NCBI GenBank assembly: GCA_964557155.1 | Contig: CAZKZC010000001.1 | Span: 1-57,443 of the forward strand | Direction: 5' to 3' | Source of the DNA: JAHJSY01 sp964557155 | GTDB lineage: Bacteria > Patescibacteriota > Minisyncoccia > Minisyncoccales > GWA2-38-27 | Length of the DNA: 57,443 nucleotides | Notes under the pieces: generated by a model | Told to the model about the DNA's origin: nothing | The model's database searches: none | The model's input: only the letters and a program-made list of their open reading frames with translations | In this document: positions 7,172 through 14,953 of the stretch, in pieces | Numbering within the stretch: position 1 is the stretch's first letter | Layout: every line of letters starts with the position of its first letter | Translations under genes and position numbers: made by a program

Positions 7172-8596
7172 TTAACGAGAACTTAAGACCTTGCCTCTGA
7201 TTACTATAGCTGACTTTGTACAAGGGCGACAATCACGAAGAGCTTCTCGCGTATCCTGATTGGGATCGAATATAGATACACACTCCCTAATCCCATCTCC
7301 AGTTCGTTCACATTGACCAATTGGTTGGTCAAGTAGATTATTGTCGTTGACGCTAATTACTTCGCATATATTGCCTTGGAAATCATCTCCTGAAAACAGT
7401 ATAACAAGATAAGAGTCGACGGGTTCGAACTTGATAGACCTGGTTCCTTTTAGAATATCATTAGCGTTATTAGACGCTGCTAGATTGCTTAAATCTAGAG
7501 TTTCATTTGATATTTTATCATATCCAGGCTCCGCACTTACTTTATAAGATGCCTGCCCAAGTGTTCCTGTTAGTCCAGGAGGACAAAGAGCGCCTTCATT
7601 GTGATTAAGGCATTGAGAGAAGGTAGCTCCTGTTTCGGCGGGAAGTACATCGCCATCAGGTTTTTTAAAAACAGTAAATGATTTAATTCTACTGAAATCT
7701 ATATTGCCAATAACTCCTTCAACGCTAGTTCCGTAAACTCTACGGAATAATCTACATTTTCCTCTAAAATTATCTTTTTCGTGAAAAACTATTCCGTAAC
7801 CATATTCCCAACGCTCTTCGTTTATATTAAGAGTGGCAGGATTATCATATATTCTTTCTGGTATAACAAATATGCTATGATCTTCAGGAGGACTTACATT
7901 GAGAGCAAAATTAAACACATCTACATTGCCAGAAAAATTTGCTCTGTAACAAGAACCCTTGTTTGTGTCTGCCACATTTTCATTTTCGTTATTCATTATA
8001 CTTCTAAACTCATTGGCTATTTTGGTTATTTCTTCGTTTGTGCTTGTTTCGTTTTCGTGTATGGCCATATATCTTCTGATGGTCTCGCCTATGAGAGGCA
8101 CTTGCTTATCGCAAAGATATATCCCTGGGGCAACTATATTACCTATAACACTTAGGGGCTGATCAGTTCCGCCTAGGTCGGTTAAATTAGGATTTATGCT
8201 GTTGAATAAAACGAAGGCACTGATGAGAATAATGGCTCCGAGGAAGGAGGCAAGCATGCTGTTCTTGGCCTCAAGAAGCTGGCCAGCGTTTCCGGCTGAC
8301 ATAGTGTATGTTATACCGGCACTAATCATAACATAGAGAATTATGAGACCAATGATGGCCATAGCGAAGCGGAAAAGGTATTGGACATATTGGGGGAGAC
8401 CAGTGGTAGGCGTTAATGTTAAGTCATTAAAAACAGGATAAACTATTTCAAGAGCTCTTTCTTCTGCCTGAGGATCGGTTTGAGCAAAAACAGACGATAT
8501 GGGAGCAACTATAATCAATAAGCAAACTATAGCGAAAAGTGACTCGGTCACTTTTCGTGGTTTTTTAGGTTTAATATAAGATGTTGAGTATTTCAT
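7172..8596 (-). CDS. Pilin-domain protein with betagamma-crystallin-like extracellular domain
   Basis: 474 residues. A signal peptide (SLFAIVCLLIIVAPISSVFA, about 19-38) is followed by a type IV secretion-type pilin domain (about 60-135) with two hydrophobic helices separated by SAGNAGQLLEAKNSM. The rest is extracellular and Cys-containing. GIVFHEKDNFRGKCRLF followed by RIKSFTVF, and later YLVILFSGDDFQGNICEVIS, resemble betagamma-crystallin Greek-key motifs. The ATG at 8596 overlaps the end of the upstream gene by 26 bp. The signal-peptide coding region contains a perfect 11+3+11 palindrome (8533-8557) whose core also occurs at 14888 and 56372. Confidence 0.75.
   Translation of the reverse strand: MKYSTSYIKPKKPRKVTESLFAIVCLLIIVAPISSVFAQTDPQAEERALEIVYPVFNDLTLTPTTGLPQYVQYLFRFAMAIIGLIILYVMISAGITYTMSAGNAGQLLEAKNSMLASFLGAIILISAFVLFNSINPNLTDLGGTDQPLSVIGNIVAPGIYLCDKQVPLIGETIRRYMAIHENETSTNEEITKIANEFRSIMNNENENVADTNKGSCYRANFSGNVDVFNFALNVSPPEDHSIFVIPERIYDNPATLNINEERWEYGYGIVFHEKDNFRGKCRLFRRVYGTSVEGVIGNIDFSRIKSFTVFKKPDGDVLPAETGATFSQCLNHNEGALCPPGLTGTLGQASYKVSAEPGYDKISNETLDLSNLAASNNANDILKGTRSIKFEPVDSYLVILFSGDDFQGNICEVISVNDNNLLDQPIGQCERTGDGIRECVSIFDPNQDTREALRDCRPCTKSAIVIRGKVLSSR
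8533..8557. repeat. GTGAC-TCG-GTCAC palindrome inside a coding region
   Basis: Perfect inverted repeat, 11-bp arms around TCG. The 17-bp core AAGTGACTCGGTCACTT occurs exactly at 14888-14904 and 56372-56388. Here it encodes VTESL in the pilin-domain protein's signal peptide region. Confidence 0.9.
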
Positions 8597-11318
8597 TTGA
8601 ACTATTGGTAATATTTTGATTAATATTTACTATTTCCCCTATATTAACACGAATATCATCCATTGGGTATGGGTTCCCTCCTGAAGGTGGGACACTTTCA
8701 TACCCGGGATAAAGACCTGACAGATCAAGATCAAAATCAAAAGATGGTGTTTGAAATCCAGGAAGGTCAAATCTCTTTTGTTTGCTATAGCTTAAGTCGC
8801 CTAAAGGGATAGATGGAAGCTGGTAATTTATAGGATTAGTTAGTGGAATTTTCTTTAAATTTTCTGGCCAGGGGATATCTATTCTGTTAGCTATTTTGGC
8901 TAGTTCAGCATTCACAGTATCCATAGGAATGTTAATTTTATCTAGAAGAGCATAAGCATCTGGTATTTTAAACATACCATTTTCTACAACTGTTCGTGAT
9001 AAACTTTCAGCTATAGCCTCTTCTACTTTTCTCTTAACATTATCTAGTTGTTCATGAATAGATTTTTTAATTAGGTCTTCAAGTATTTTAGCGGCTTTAT
9101 CAAGCTGAGACTGAATTTGTGACTGAACGGTATTATCAAGAACGCCTTGAATTTGACTAATTCTGCTAGCCACATTTTGCTTCAAAGAACTATTAACATT
9201 TTTACAAAATTTATCAACATTTATATATTTATTATCGCACAAATCGGGTATTTCTGGAAATCTTGGCCAGAAAAAGTGATAATCGGAGAAACCAATATCT
9301 AATGGGATGCCGGAAATTCCTCCACTAACACATCCATTGGGGATAGAAACCAACGAAGAAACTAATCCTAGAAGCATATTTTCTATACTGATGTCTATGC
9401 CTGTAAAATTCAAAATAACTTCTGGTTGTGGAAGGGATATTTCAGGTATTTTCATATCCAAACTAAGCAAATCGGTTAAGTCAATTTCAGGCATTGGAAT
9501 AGGGATAGACGGAAATTTAATATCATTCATTTTTATGGGTAGTGGATCAAGCTGAGGACCATCTGGAATGGCGGGCATATCAGCATAAATAGTTGGAATA
9601 TCAATATCAGGAATTCTTAAAGATGGGTATTGAAAATCTACTTTCATTGAAGAAAGATCTCTTTGACAGCTATTTAGATTGCAGGGTTTTAAATCGGGAA
9701 GAATTAAATCTTCAAAAATCAGACTCGGAAGGCGAACCCTTAGAAAGGGCATAAAGTTAAAAGAAGGTAGATTGATGTCAGGAATTATTGTGTCTGGAAG
9801 TTCTATTTTTGGGAATAAGGTTGAGTTAATAGAAGGCAAAGAAGGGCAATCTAACCGAATACTATTTTGGGAATGATTAGAAACTGTTTGCGAAGCACAA
9901 GAGGCCGATGTTCCTTGGTATGTTTGAGCTCCAGGATTTTCAAATGTTCTATTAAATAAAGGAAGAAACTTGCACGATTCCGGAATGTTCATTTCCCCAG
10001 CCTTTTTTAATTCAGAGCATTTGTTTACTAAGGTGTTGAGATTGCAAGTTGGTGGTGTTGTTTCTCCTTCTGATCTAAATAACTCCTGACATTTTGCGTT
10101 AACATTAGTTATTTCATAGCATATTTCAGGAGGACGAGCACAATTGGTTCCTGTGCAAGTGGAATGTCTTTGTCGTAAAATTTGGCATTGATCAATGATT
10201 GTAAGATGAACAGCATCTTCATTAAAACATTGTTCGTATCTTTCTTGGACAGGGTTGTTATTAATATCTGTTAAGCCGGGCAATTCTTGGCATCTATCAG
10301 ACAACCAAGATAATGTTTGTAAAAACCATTCCAAGTCAATATACTGATTGTTTCCAGGGGCATTTTCCTTTGTGCATTGATAAGAACTGACATCTAATAA
10401 TTGGGTGCAAGAAAAGCTAGCCGGAGGAATCCCCGGAATATCTAGATAGGGAGGGTGAAAAACAATCGGATCTAAAGAGATGTCTGATAATCTGTCTGTT
10501 GGAATATCAGGAAAGGTGATATTGATATCTTGCAGATCAATATCAAAATCGCCTAAATTGGCAGTGTCTGACATCTGAATGCTATCTGGTAAATTTAATC
10601 CAACTTCGTCAATTGATATTCTTCCTAAGTCCAAATCACCTAAACGAACCCCTATTTCAAAAGCCATAGTTATTGGTTTTTGCCCTCCGCCACTTCCAAA
10701 AACGCAAGCATTAATTACGGGGATGGTATTGGTGTTGCACTGAGCTTGACAATGGTTTTTAGCTGAATAAGCCGAATTGTCCAATATATCAATATTTTTT
10801 GAAGCTGAATCAACAACATTTTCGCTAGAAGAAATTATATTGTTTAAATTAGATTCTAGTAATATTGCCTGGTCTTTATCCATTCTTTCTAGTTCTTCAG
10901 CTAAGCCAGTATCCATTTCTGTTTGAAGTAATTCTTTTAAAGAATCTATTTGCTGTGTTTTGCTTTTAATTTTTAATTTGGTTTTTTCTAAATCTTCCTT
11001 ATTATTACAGGTTTCACCGAAGACACCGACATTTCCATCTCTTATACATTGAGATATAGCATTGGCACAATTACATTGGGATGTTTGATTACTTAATTCT
11101 TCGTTAAAAAATTCTAGGTCTTGAGTAGTTTGATTTAATTCGCTAATAATAAATTTTAATCTATTGGGATAGTGAGGGTAATATTCTAGCCATTGGGCAA
11201 AAGCATCCGAACTAGTGCCTGATTTTTCTAGCAATGGAACAAGGATATTAATTAAAACCGCTAGAATTAAAACTCCTGCTATAATATATCTCTTTTTTTG
11301 ATTAAATAGTTTTATCAT
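8571..11318 (-). CDS. Large membrane-anchored Cys-rich protein with proline-spaced repeats
   Basis: 915 residues from the ATG at 11318, one base after the upstream stop (TAA-A-ATG); the longer ORF start at 11357 would overlap that gene by 38 bp. An N-terminal membrane anchor (KRYIIAGVLILAVLINILVPLL, about 9-30) precedes an extracellular body. Between about residues 225-300 and again 500-680 it is built from short units with a proline every 6-12 residues alternating with Ile/Leu/Asp (IPDIDIPTIYADMPAIP type). Between them lies a Cys-rich part, and near residues 735-800 a helical, possibly coiled-coil part. No family is recognised. Its place between two pilin-domain genes suggests a surface stalk or adhesin. 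Confidence 0.75.
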   Translation of the reverse strand: MIKLFNQKKRYIIAGVLILAVLINILVPLLEKSGTSSDAFAQWLEYYPHYPNRLKFIISELNQTTQDLEFFNEELSNQTSQCNCANAISQCIRDGNVGVFGETCNNKEDLEKTKLKIKSKTQQIDSLKELLQTEMDTGLAEELERMDKDQAILLESNLNNIISSSENVVDSASKNIDILDNSAYSAKNHCQAQCNTNTIPVINACVFGSGGGQKPITMAFEIGVRLGDLDLGRISIDEVGLNLPDSIQMSDTANLGDFDIDLQDINITFPDIPTDRLSDISLDPIVFHPPYLDIPGIPPASFSCTQLLDVSSYQCTKENAPGNNQYIDLEWFLQTLSWLSDRCQELPGLTDINNNPVQERYEQCFNEDAVHLTIIDQCQILRQRHSTCTGTNCARPPEICYEITNVNAKCQELFRSEGETTPPTCNLNTLVNKCSELKKAGEMNIPESCKFLPLFNRTFENPGAQTYQGTSASCASQTVSNHSQNSIRLDCPSLPSINSTLFPKIELPDTIIPDINLPSFNFMPFLRVRLPSLIFEDLILPDLKPCNLNSCQRDLSSMKVDFQYPSLRIPDIDIPTIYADMPAIPDGPQLDPLPIKMNDIKFPSIPIPMPEIDLTDLLSLDMKIPEISLPQPEVILNFTGIDISIENMLLGLVSSLVSIPNGCVSGGISGIPLDIGFSDYHFFWPRFPEIPDLCDNKYINVDKFCKNVNSSLKQNVASRISQIQGVLDNTVQSQIQSQLDKAAKILEDLIKKSIHEQLDNVKRKVEEAIAESLSRTVVENGMFKIPDAYALLDKINIPMDTVNAELAKIANRIDIPWPENLKKIPLTNPINYQLPSIPLGDLSYSKQKRFDLPGFQTPSFDFDLDLSGLYPGYESVPPSGGNPYPMDDIRVNIGEIVNINQNITNSSNEILNILY

Positions 11319-11319
11319 T

Positions 11320-13653
11320 TTAATAATCGCTTGTTTCACAATCGTATAATTCTCCAATATCTATATGGAGGTGAGTTATTTTATCTAAGACATATGCTTC
11401 GGGAGCACATTTTTTAGCCGTGTTTATTATTTCATCTATATATTTTTTCTGAAGCTCAGAAGACATATCAAAGTCCACAGCATAAGATTCTTCTGTATCT
11501 CGACAAAAGGTGCCTCCATAATGAGCCGAAACTCTCATTTTGTTTTGTTCTATTCCATAGGTGTGAGAGCACTCTTCCTGATTTTTAGGGCTGATGCCCC
11601 ATTCACATGTTCCGTTATATAGTTTTTCATCAGAAATAGAAGATATTAATCCTATTATTTCCTCTGTTTCTTCTTCTGCTTCTTGATATTTGTCTAGCCC
11701 TTGACGCATACAGGAAAGAAGCTGTTTGAGTGGTTTGGAAGCGTCATTGTCATACTGGTTGTAATTTCGGACACCACTAGTGCAATCAAATCCTTTGGGA
11801 CAGCCGTCTTCTGAGGGTAGTATAGAATGTTCTTTAAGGGGAACGATATACAGAGGGTTGGAATCAGATGAGATTGGCAACGGAGGAGTATTTGCCGGAG
11901 AGCAACAATAAACATCTCTTGGATTGCAACTAGTCATAACTGTTCCGCTAGGACCATAATTACCCTTGGCACTTTCACAGCTTAATAGAGTAAATTCTGG
12001 ATTATTAATACTAGGATCAAAGCAAAGGCGGACAGCGGTATCAAGGTTGTGAAGATTATAGGGGTTTTTGGGCTCTTCTGCGTGGTATAGTACCTTTGGA
12101 AATATCTTCTTTATTTCTTCAATAACTCCAGTATCAATTTCAAGAATTTTATCTTCTGTCTCTTTAATTTCTTCTGATTTTTTGGTGATTTCTTCTACGG
12201 GGCAGGCTTCTCCGTTGCATCCTTGAACGGATTGAAGACATTTTGATTTGCAGAAAACAGCCATTGGGCCACATGGAATTATAGTACAGCATCTATACCA
12301 TGGATTAGGTATGCAAGCACAAGAAGGTTCGCAATAAGTCCGATTGCATTGCGACACAAGCTCGGTCATCTCCTGAACTTGTTGAGCCATTTTTTCAGTT
12401 AAGCGAGATAATTCCTCTAATTTGAAAATAGCAATAATTGCCAATTCTCTAAGATTGTCCATTGTTTCTCCTGTTGGTATTCTAGTGTGGCAACTAATCA
12501 ACTGAACTTCATATGGATCAGCTGTCATCTCTGGGAGAACGGGTTCTTCAGAAAGCTCCTTTATTTTCTGGGGGATATATGGAGCGTCATAAATAGTTCC
12601 TCCCACGGAGCAATAAAAAGTCAAGGCTTCATCTCCCGATTCTTCATAGCCGGATATTTTAATAACTTGATTTCCTAATGCCTCAAAATCTTTTTTAGCC
12701 AATAGAAGATCATTAAGTGTCATAAATTCTTGATTTTGGGTTCGACAAGAAATAACTTCTCCTTCTATTTCTTGAAACTTCCCCAACTCTTTTCTCAATA
12801 ATTCTTTATGCTCAGAAATTTTCTCTTTATACTTTGAAAGGGTTTTAATTTTCCCTTTGTCTATTTCTAGAACCTTTTCTATTCTTTCTCTGGCTGTTGG
12901 GTTGTCATCATCATTCTCGCAAGGATCTCCCGAACAGCCGATAGGCATAGAGCCCGTTTCGGGTTTTGTGCAAAGAGCTTTGGTGTTTTCGCATCGGCAT
13001 TCATCGGTGATCGTTTTTAGGTATTTGTTTAAATCAGAAATTCTGTTAAGCTTATCGTTTTCTAAATTAGAATCGTCTACATCTATTTCTTGTTTGAGAA
13101 AACCTTCAAATTCCGTGATAAGAGTTTCTAATTCTTCTGTTCTTTTTTTCTCCCAAACACTGCCGTCTCTCAATGCTTTTTTTAGTGGCAATTCGGCCAC
13201 AATCCATGTAAGAACTTCTCTGTCTGGAGCAGTATAGGTCTTGATGTCGTCTAGATCAATCGGAGTTAATGGACCAAAATCAAAAATTAATAATTGGGGG
13301 TTAATATTAACCAAGATTAAATATGAAGAAAAAAGAATAATTATTCCCAGAGCAGCACCGGTTAGCTGATCTTTAGCCGCTTTCAATTTAGATGGATCGG
13401 CTCCTGACATTATATATAGAACACCTCCATAAACCAAAGAACCGAAAGCTAAAAGACCTGAAATAGCAATAGCAAAGTTGAATATATATTTTACATAAGA
13501 AGGCAATCCATCTTGAACTGTTTGTGGCGCCTCGCCCATAATGCTTGGATAGTCAACCTCCAAATCTTGGGCTAAGACGAGAGAATAGATAGAAACAGAA
13601 AACAAAAAAACCGTAAAAGAAATTAAGAAAAGTTTTTTAGTTTTCCACAGCAT
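11320..13653 (-). CDS. Pilin-domain protein with long Cys-rich extracellular region
   Basis: 777 residues, first gene of the surface operon. A signal peptide (FLISFTVFLFSVSIYSLVLA) leads into a pilin domain (about 50-125) with YGGVLYIMSGADPSKLKAAK between two hydrophobic helices, the same layout as in the 474- and 162-residue proteins. The rest alternates coiled-coil segments and Cys clusters (RTYCEPSCACIPNPWYRCC). The C-terminus has SAHYGGTF, AVDFD and THLHID, an H...D...HxH spacing reminiscent of LAS-type (M15/M74) metallopeptidases; this is a hypothesis. A TATAAT box lies 6 nt before the ATG, so the operon mRNA should be leaderless. Confidence 0.78.
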   Translation of the reverse strand: MLWKTKKLFLISFTVFLFSVSIYSLVLAQDLEVDYPSIMGEAPQTVQDGLPSYVKYIFNFAIAISGLLAFGSLVYGGVLYIMSGADPSKLKAAKDQLTGAALGIIILFSSYLILVNINPQLLIFDFGPLTPIDLDDIKTYTAPDREVLTWIVAELPLKKALRDGSVWEKKRTEELETLITEFEGFLKQEIDVDDSNLENDKLNRISDLNKYLKTITDECRCENTKALCTKPETGSMPIGCSGDPCENDDDNPTARERIEKVLEIDKGKIKTLSKYKEKISEHKELLRKELGKFQEIEGEVISCRTQNQEFMTLNDLLLAKKDFEALGNQVIKISGYEESGDEALTFYCSVGGTIYDAPYIPQKIKELSEEPVLPEMTADPYEVQLISCHTRIPTGETMDNLRELAIIAIFKLEELSRLTEKMAQQVQEMTELVSQCNRTYCEPSCACIPNPWYRCCTIIPCGPMAVFCKSKCLQSVQGCNGEACPVEEITKKSEEIKETEDKILEIDTGVIEEIKKIFPKVLYHAEEPKNPYNLHNLDTAVRLCFDPSINNPEFTLLSCESAKGNYGPSGTVMTSCNPRDVYCCSPANTPPLPISSDSNPLYIVPLKEHSILPSEDGCPKGFDCTSGVRNYNQYDNDASKPLKQLLSCMRQGLDKYQEAEEETEEIIGLISSISDEKLYNGTCEWGISPKNQEECSHTYGIEQNKMRVSAHYGGTFCRDTEESYAVDFDMSSELQKKYIDEIINTAKKCAPEAYVLDKITHLHIDIGELYDCETSDY

Positions 13654-13659
13654 TGAATA

Positions 13660-13688
13660 ATTATACCATCACCACTTGTCTCGTGCAA
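13660..13688 (-). promoter_or_regulatory. Leaderless-type promoter of the surface operon
   Basis: Minus strand: TTGCAC (13688-13683), 17-bp spacer, TATAAT (13665-13660), 6 nt to the ATG at 13653. The -35 box begins 13 bp beyond the duplicated ksgA 3' end. Confidence 0.8.
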
Positions 13689-13700
13689 CACTGAAATTAA

Positions 13701-13773
13701 ATTTAGCCAGTCCTCCACAGATAGAGTTTCGGCGCGTTGAGTTGGCTTAATCCTCTTGCTTAAAAGCAAGGAA
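13701..13773 (-). pseudogene. Detached second copy of the ksgA 3' end
   Basis: 73 bp differing at one position from 14115-14187 inside ksgA. Read on the minus strand it still encodes LLLSKRIKPTQRAETLSVE followed by DWLNL; the functional copy has ENWLNL. It has no gene body attached: the flank at 13774 onward is unrelated to ksgA. Together the two copies bracket a 341-bp insert carrying a tRNA and an sRNA-like unit. Confidence 0.9.
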
Positions 13774-13833
13774 AGTCTTTTTGAAATTGCTTTATTGTGT
13801 ATTTCATATATGTTAAAATATAATTGTGAGAAT

Positions 13834-13904
13834 GGGCGGGTAGTGAAACGGCATCACAAGTAACTTATACCTATTTATTGTGGGTTCGAATCCCATCCCG
13901 TCCA
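13834..13904 (+). tRNA. tRNA, best fold gives anticodon TAT (Ile, AUA)
   Basis: Acceptor GGGCGGG/CCCGTCC (one G-U), D arm GTGA-AACGGCA-TCAC, T arm GTGGG-TTCGAAT-CCCAT, 4-nt variable loop, discriminator A. The anticodon arm AGTAA-CTTATAC-CTATT is weak (an A-C mismatch and a G-U) and places TAT at 13866-13868. A TATAAT box lies at 13819-13824. A UAU isoleucine tRNA would be unusual, since most bacteria read AUA with a lysidine-modified CAU tRNA. The isotype is less certain than the tRNA call. Confidence 0.65.
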
Positions 13905-13928
13905 CACTCACCTTTGACTTTTGCACTA

Positions 13929-13955
13929 TTGACAAAGTTTCTTGTATGGTATAAT
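13929..13955 (+). promoter_or_regulatory. Promoter of the sRNA-like unit
   Basis: TTGACA (13929-13934) and TATAAT (13950-13955) with a short 15-bp spacer, directly downstream of the tRNA. Confidence 0.55.
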
Positions 13956-13959
13956 AAGG

Positions 13960-14071
13960 GTAGTAGGTATAAGTTCGATGCTTTCGAACTCACAAAATAT
14001 ATAACATTTAAAGTTCTTCTTTGTGTTATATGTTGGTTGGCCATTAGCCCCTTCGGGGGCTTTTGGTTTTT
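13960..14071 (+). ncRNA. Candidate small RNA with terminator, downstream of the tRNA
   Basis: A promoter (13929-13955) and a strong GC hairpin (AGCCCC-TTC-GGGGGCT, 14046-14061) followed by T-rich sequence bound about 110 nt with no credible ORF. It contains a hairpin AGTTCGA/TCGAACT (13972-13991) and the 12-mer TAGGTATAAGTT (13964-13975), exactly complementary to 13862-13873 in the anticodon arm of the adjacent tRNA. Function unknown; pairing with the tRNA, or decay of a permuted tRNA copy, are both possible. Confidence 0.5.
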
Positions 14072-14090
14072 GTCAGAAAAACTACCGAAG

Positions 14091-14867
14091 TCAGAGCCCG
14101 CCTTTTTTTGTTAGATTTAGCCAGTTCTCCACAGATAGAGTTTCGGCGCGTTGAGTTGGCTTAATCCTCTTGCTTAAAAGCAAGGAACCGAGTTCCTTTT
14201 TGTCTATATCTAATTTCTTTGATAAATTATTGATAAGTTGTTTTCTTGGTTGAGAGAATCCGGCTTTAACAATTTTGAAAAACTTATCGGGATTGATGTC
14301 GTGTTTCTTCTTAGGAGTTATTTGAATAATAGCACTATCAACTTTTGGAACGGGCTTGAAAGATCTTTTAGATATATATGAAAGAACTTTTGCTTCTGCA
14401 TAAAACTGGACAGAAACAGCTAAGATGCTCATTCTGGGTGGTTTGGCACATATTCTTTGAGCAACCTCTTTTTGAACTATTAAAGTCATTTCTTTTGGAG
14501 GATTCTCTATTTCTAAAAACTTTCTAATAACAGGCGCTGTTATATAGAAAGGCAGGTTCGCTACTATTTTGTATTCATGATTCTTGATTCCTAATTCATG
14601 ATTCTTTAATATATCTCCGTGTATAATCTTTATGTTTTCATAATTCTTAAATTCCTGCTCCAAGAATTTGACTAATCGCTCATCTTTTTCCACAGCAATA
14701 ACCTTTTTAACTCTTTTAACTAATTCTTTCGTCAAGGCCCCTTTGCCTGGTCCAATCTCTAAGACAATATCTGTCTTAAGGAGCTTAGCTCCATTAATAA
14801 CATTAGAGATAGCCCTTTTGTTAATTAAGAAATTTTGGCCGAAATGTTTTATTGGTTTTATTTGCAT
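14091..14867 (-). CDS. ksgA: 16S rRNA dimethyladenosine transferase (KsgA/RsmA)
   Basis: 258 residues. Dimethylates two adjacent adenosines near the 3' end of 16S rRNA late in 30S assembly. Seen: KHFGQNFLIN at the N-terminus, SAM motif EIGPGKGALTKEL, acidic IAVEKDERL, IIHGDIL, catalytic motif IVANLPFYITAPVI (NLPF in place of the usual NLPY), and a C-terminal helical domain ending SKRIKPTQRAETLSVENWLNL. The last ~24 residues are encoded by the 73-bp segment that recurs at 13701-13773, so this 3' end may have been supplied by an inserted element. Confidence 0.95.
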   Translation of the reverse strand: MQIKPIKHFGQNFLINKRAISNVINGAKLLKTDIVLEIGPGKGALTKELVKRVKKVIAVEKDERLVKFLEQEFKNYENIKIIHGDILKNHELGIKNHEYKIVANLPFYITAPVIRKFLEIENPPKEMTLIVQKEVAQRICAKPPRMSILAVSVQFYAEAKVLSYISKRSFKPVPKVDSAIIQITPKKKHDINPDKFFKIVKAGFSQPRKQLINNLSKKLDIDKKELGSLLLSKRIKPTQRAETLSVENWLNLTKKGGL

Positions 14868-14887
14868 TATTCAATAATAACAGATAA

Positions 14888-14904
14888 AAGTGACTCGGTC
14901 ACTT
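14888..14904. repeat. GTGAC-TCG-GTCAC palindrome, intergenic copy
   Basis: AAGTGACTCGGTCACTT, identical to the cores at 8537-8553 and 56372-56388. It lies between the divergent ksgA and M23 genes, just upstream of the M23 promoter. Confidence 0.9.
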
Positions 14905-14917
14905 GTGGAAAAGGGGG

Positions 14918-14946
14918 TTGACTGGATATTTTCGAAAAGGTAGTAT
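14918..14946 (+). promoter_or_regulatory. Leaderless-type promoter of the LysM/M23 operon
   Basis: TTGACT (14918-14923), 17-bp spacer, TAGTAT (14941-14946), 7 nt to the ATG at 14954. Confidence 0.7.
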
Positions 14947-14953
14947 AAATAAA

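Noticed and set aside
13878..14114. 78-residue ORF across the tRNA end and sRNA unit
   Set aside because: It begins inside the tRNA T arm and crosses a promoter and terminator; composition is not protein-like.
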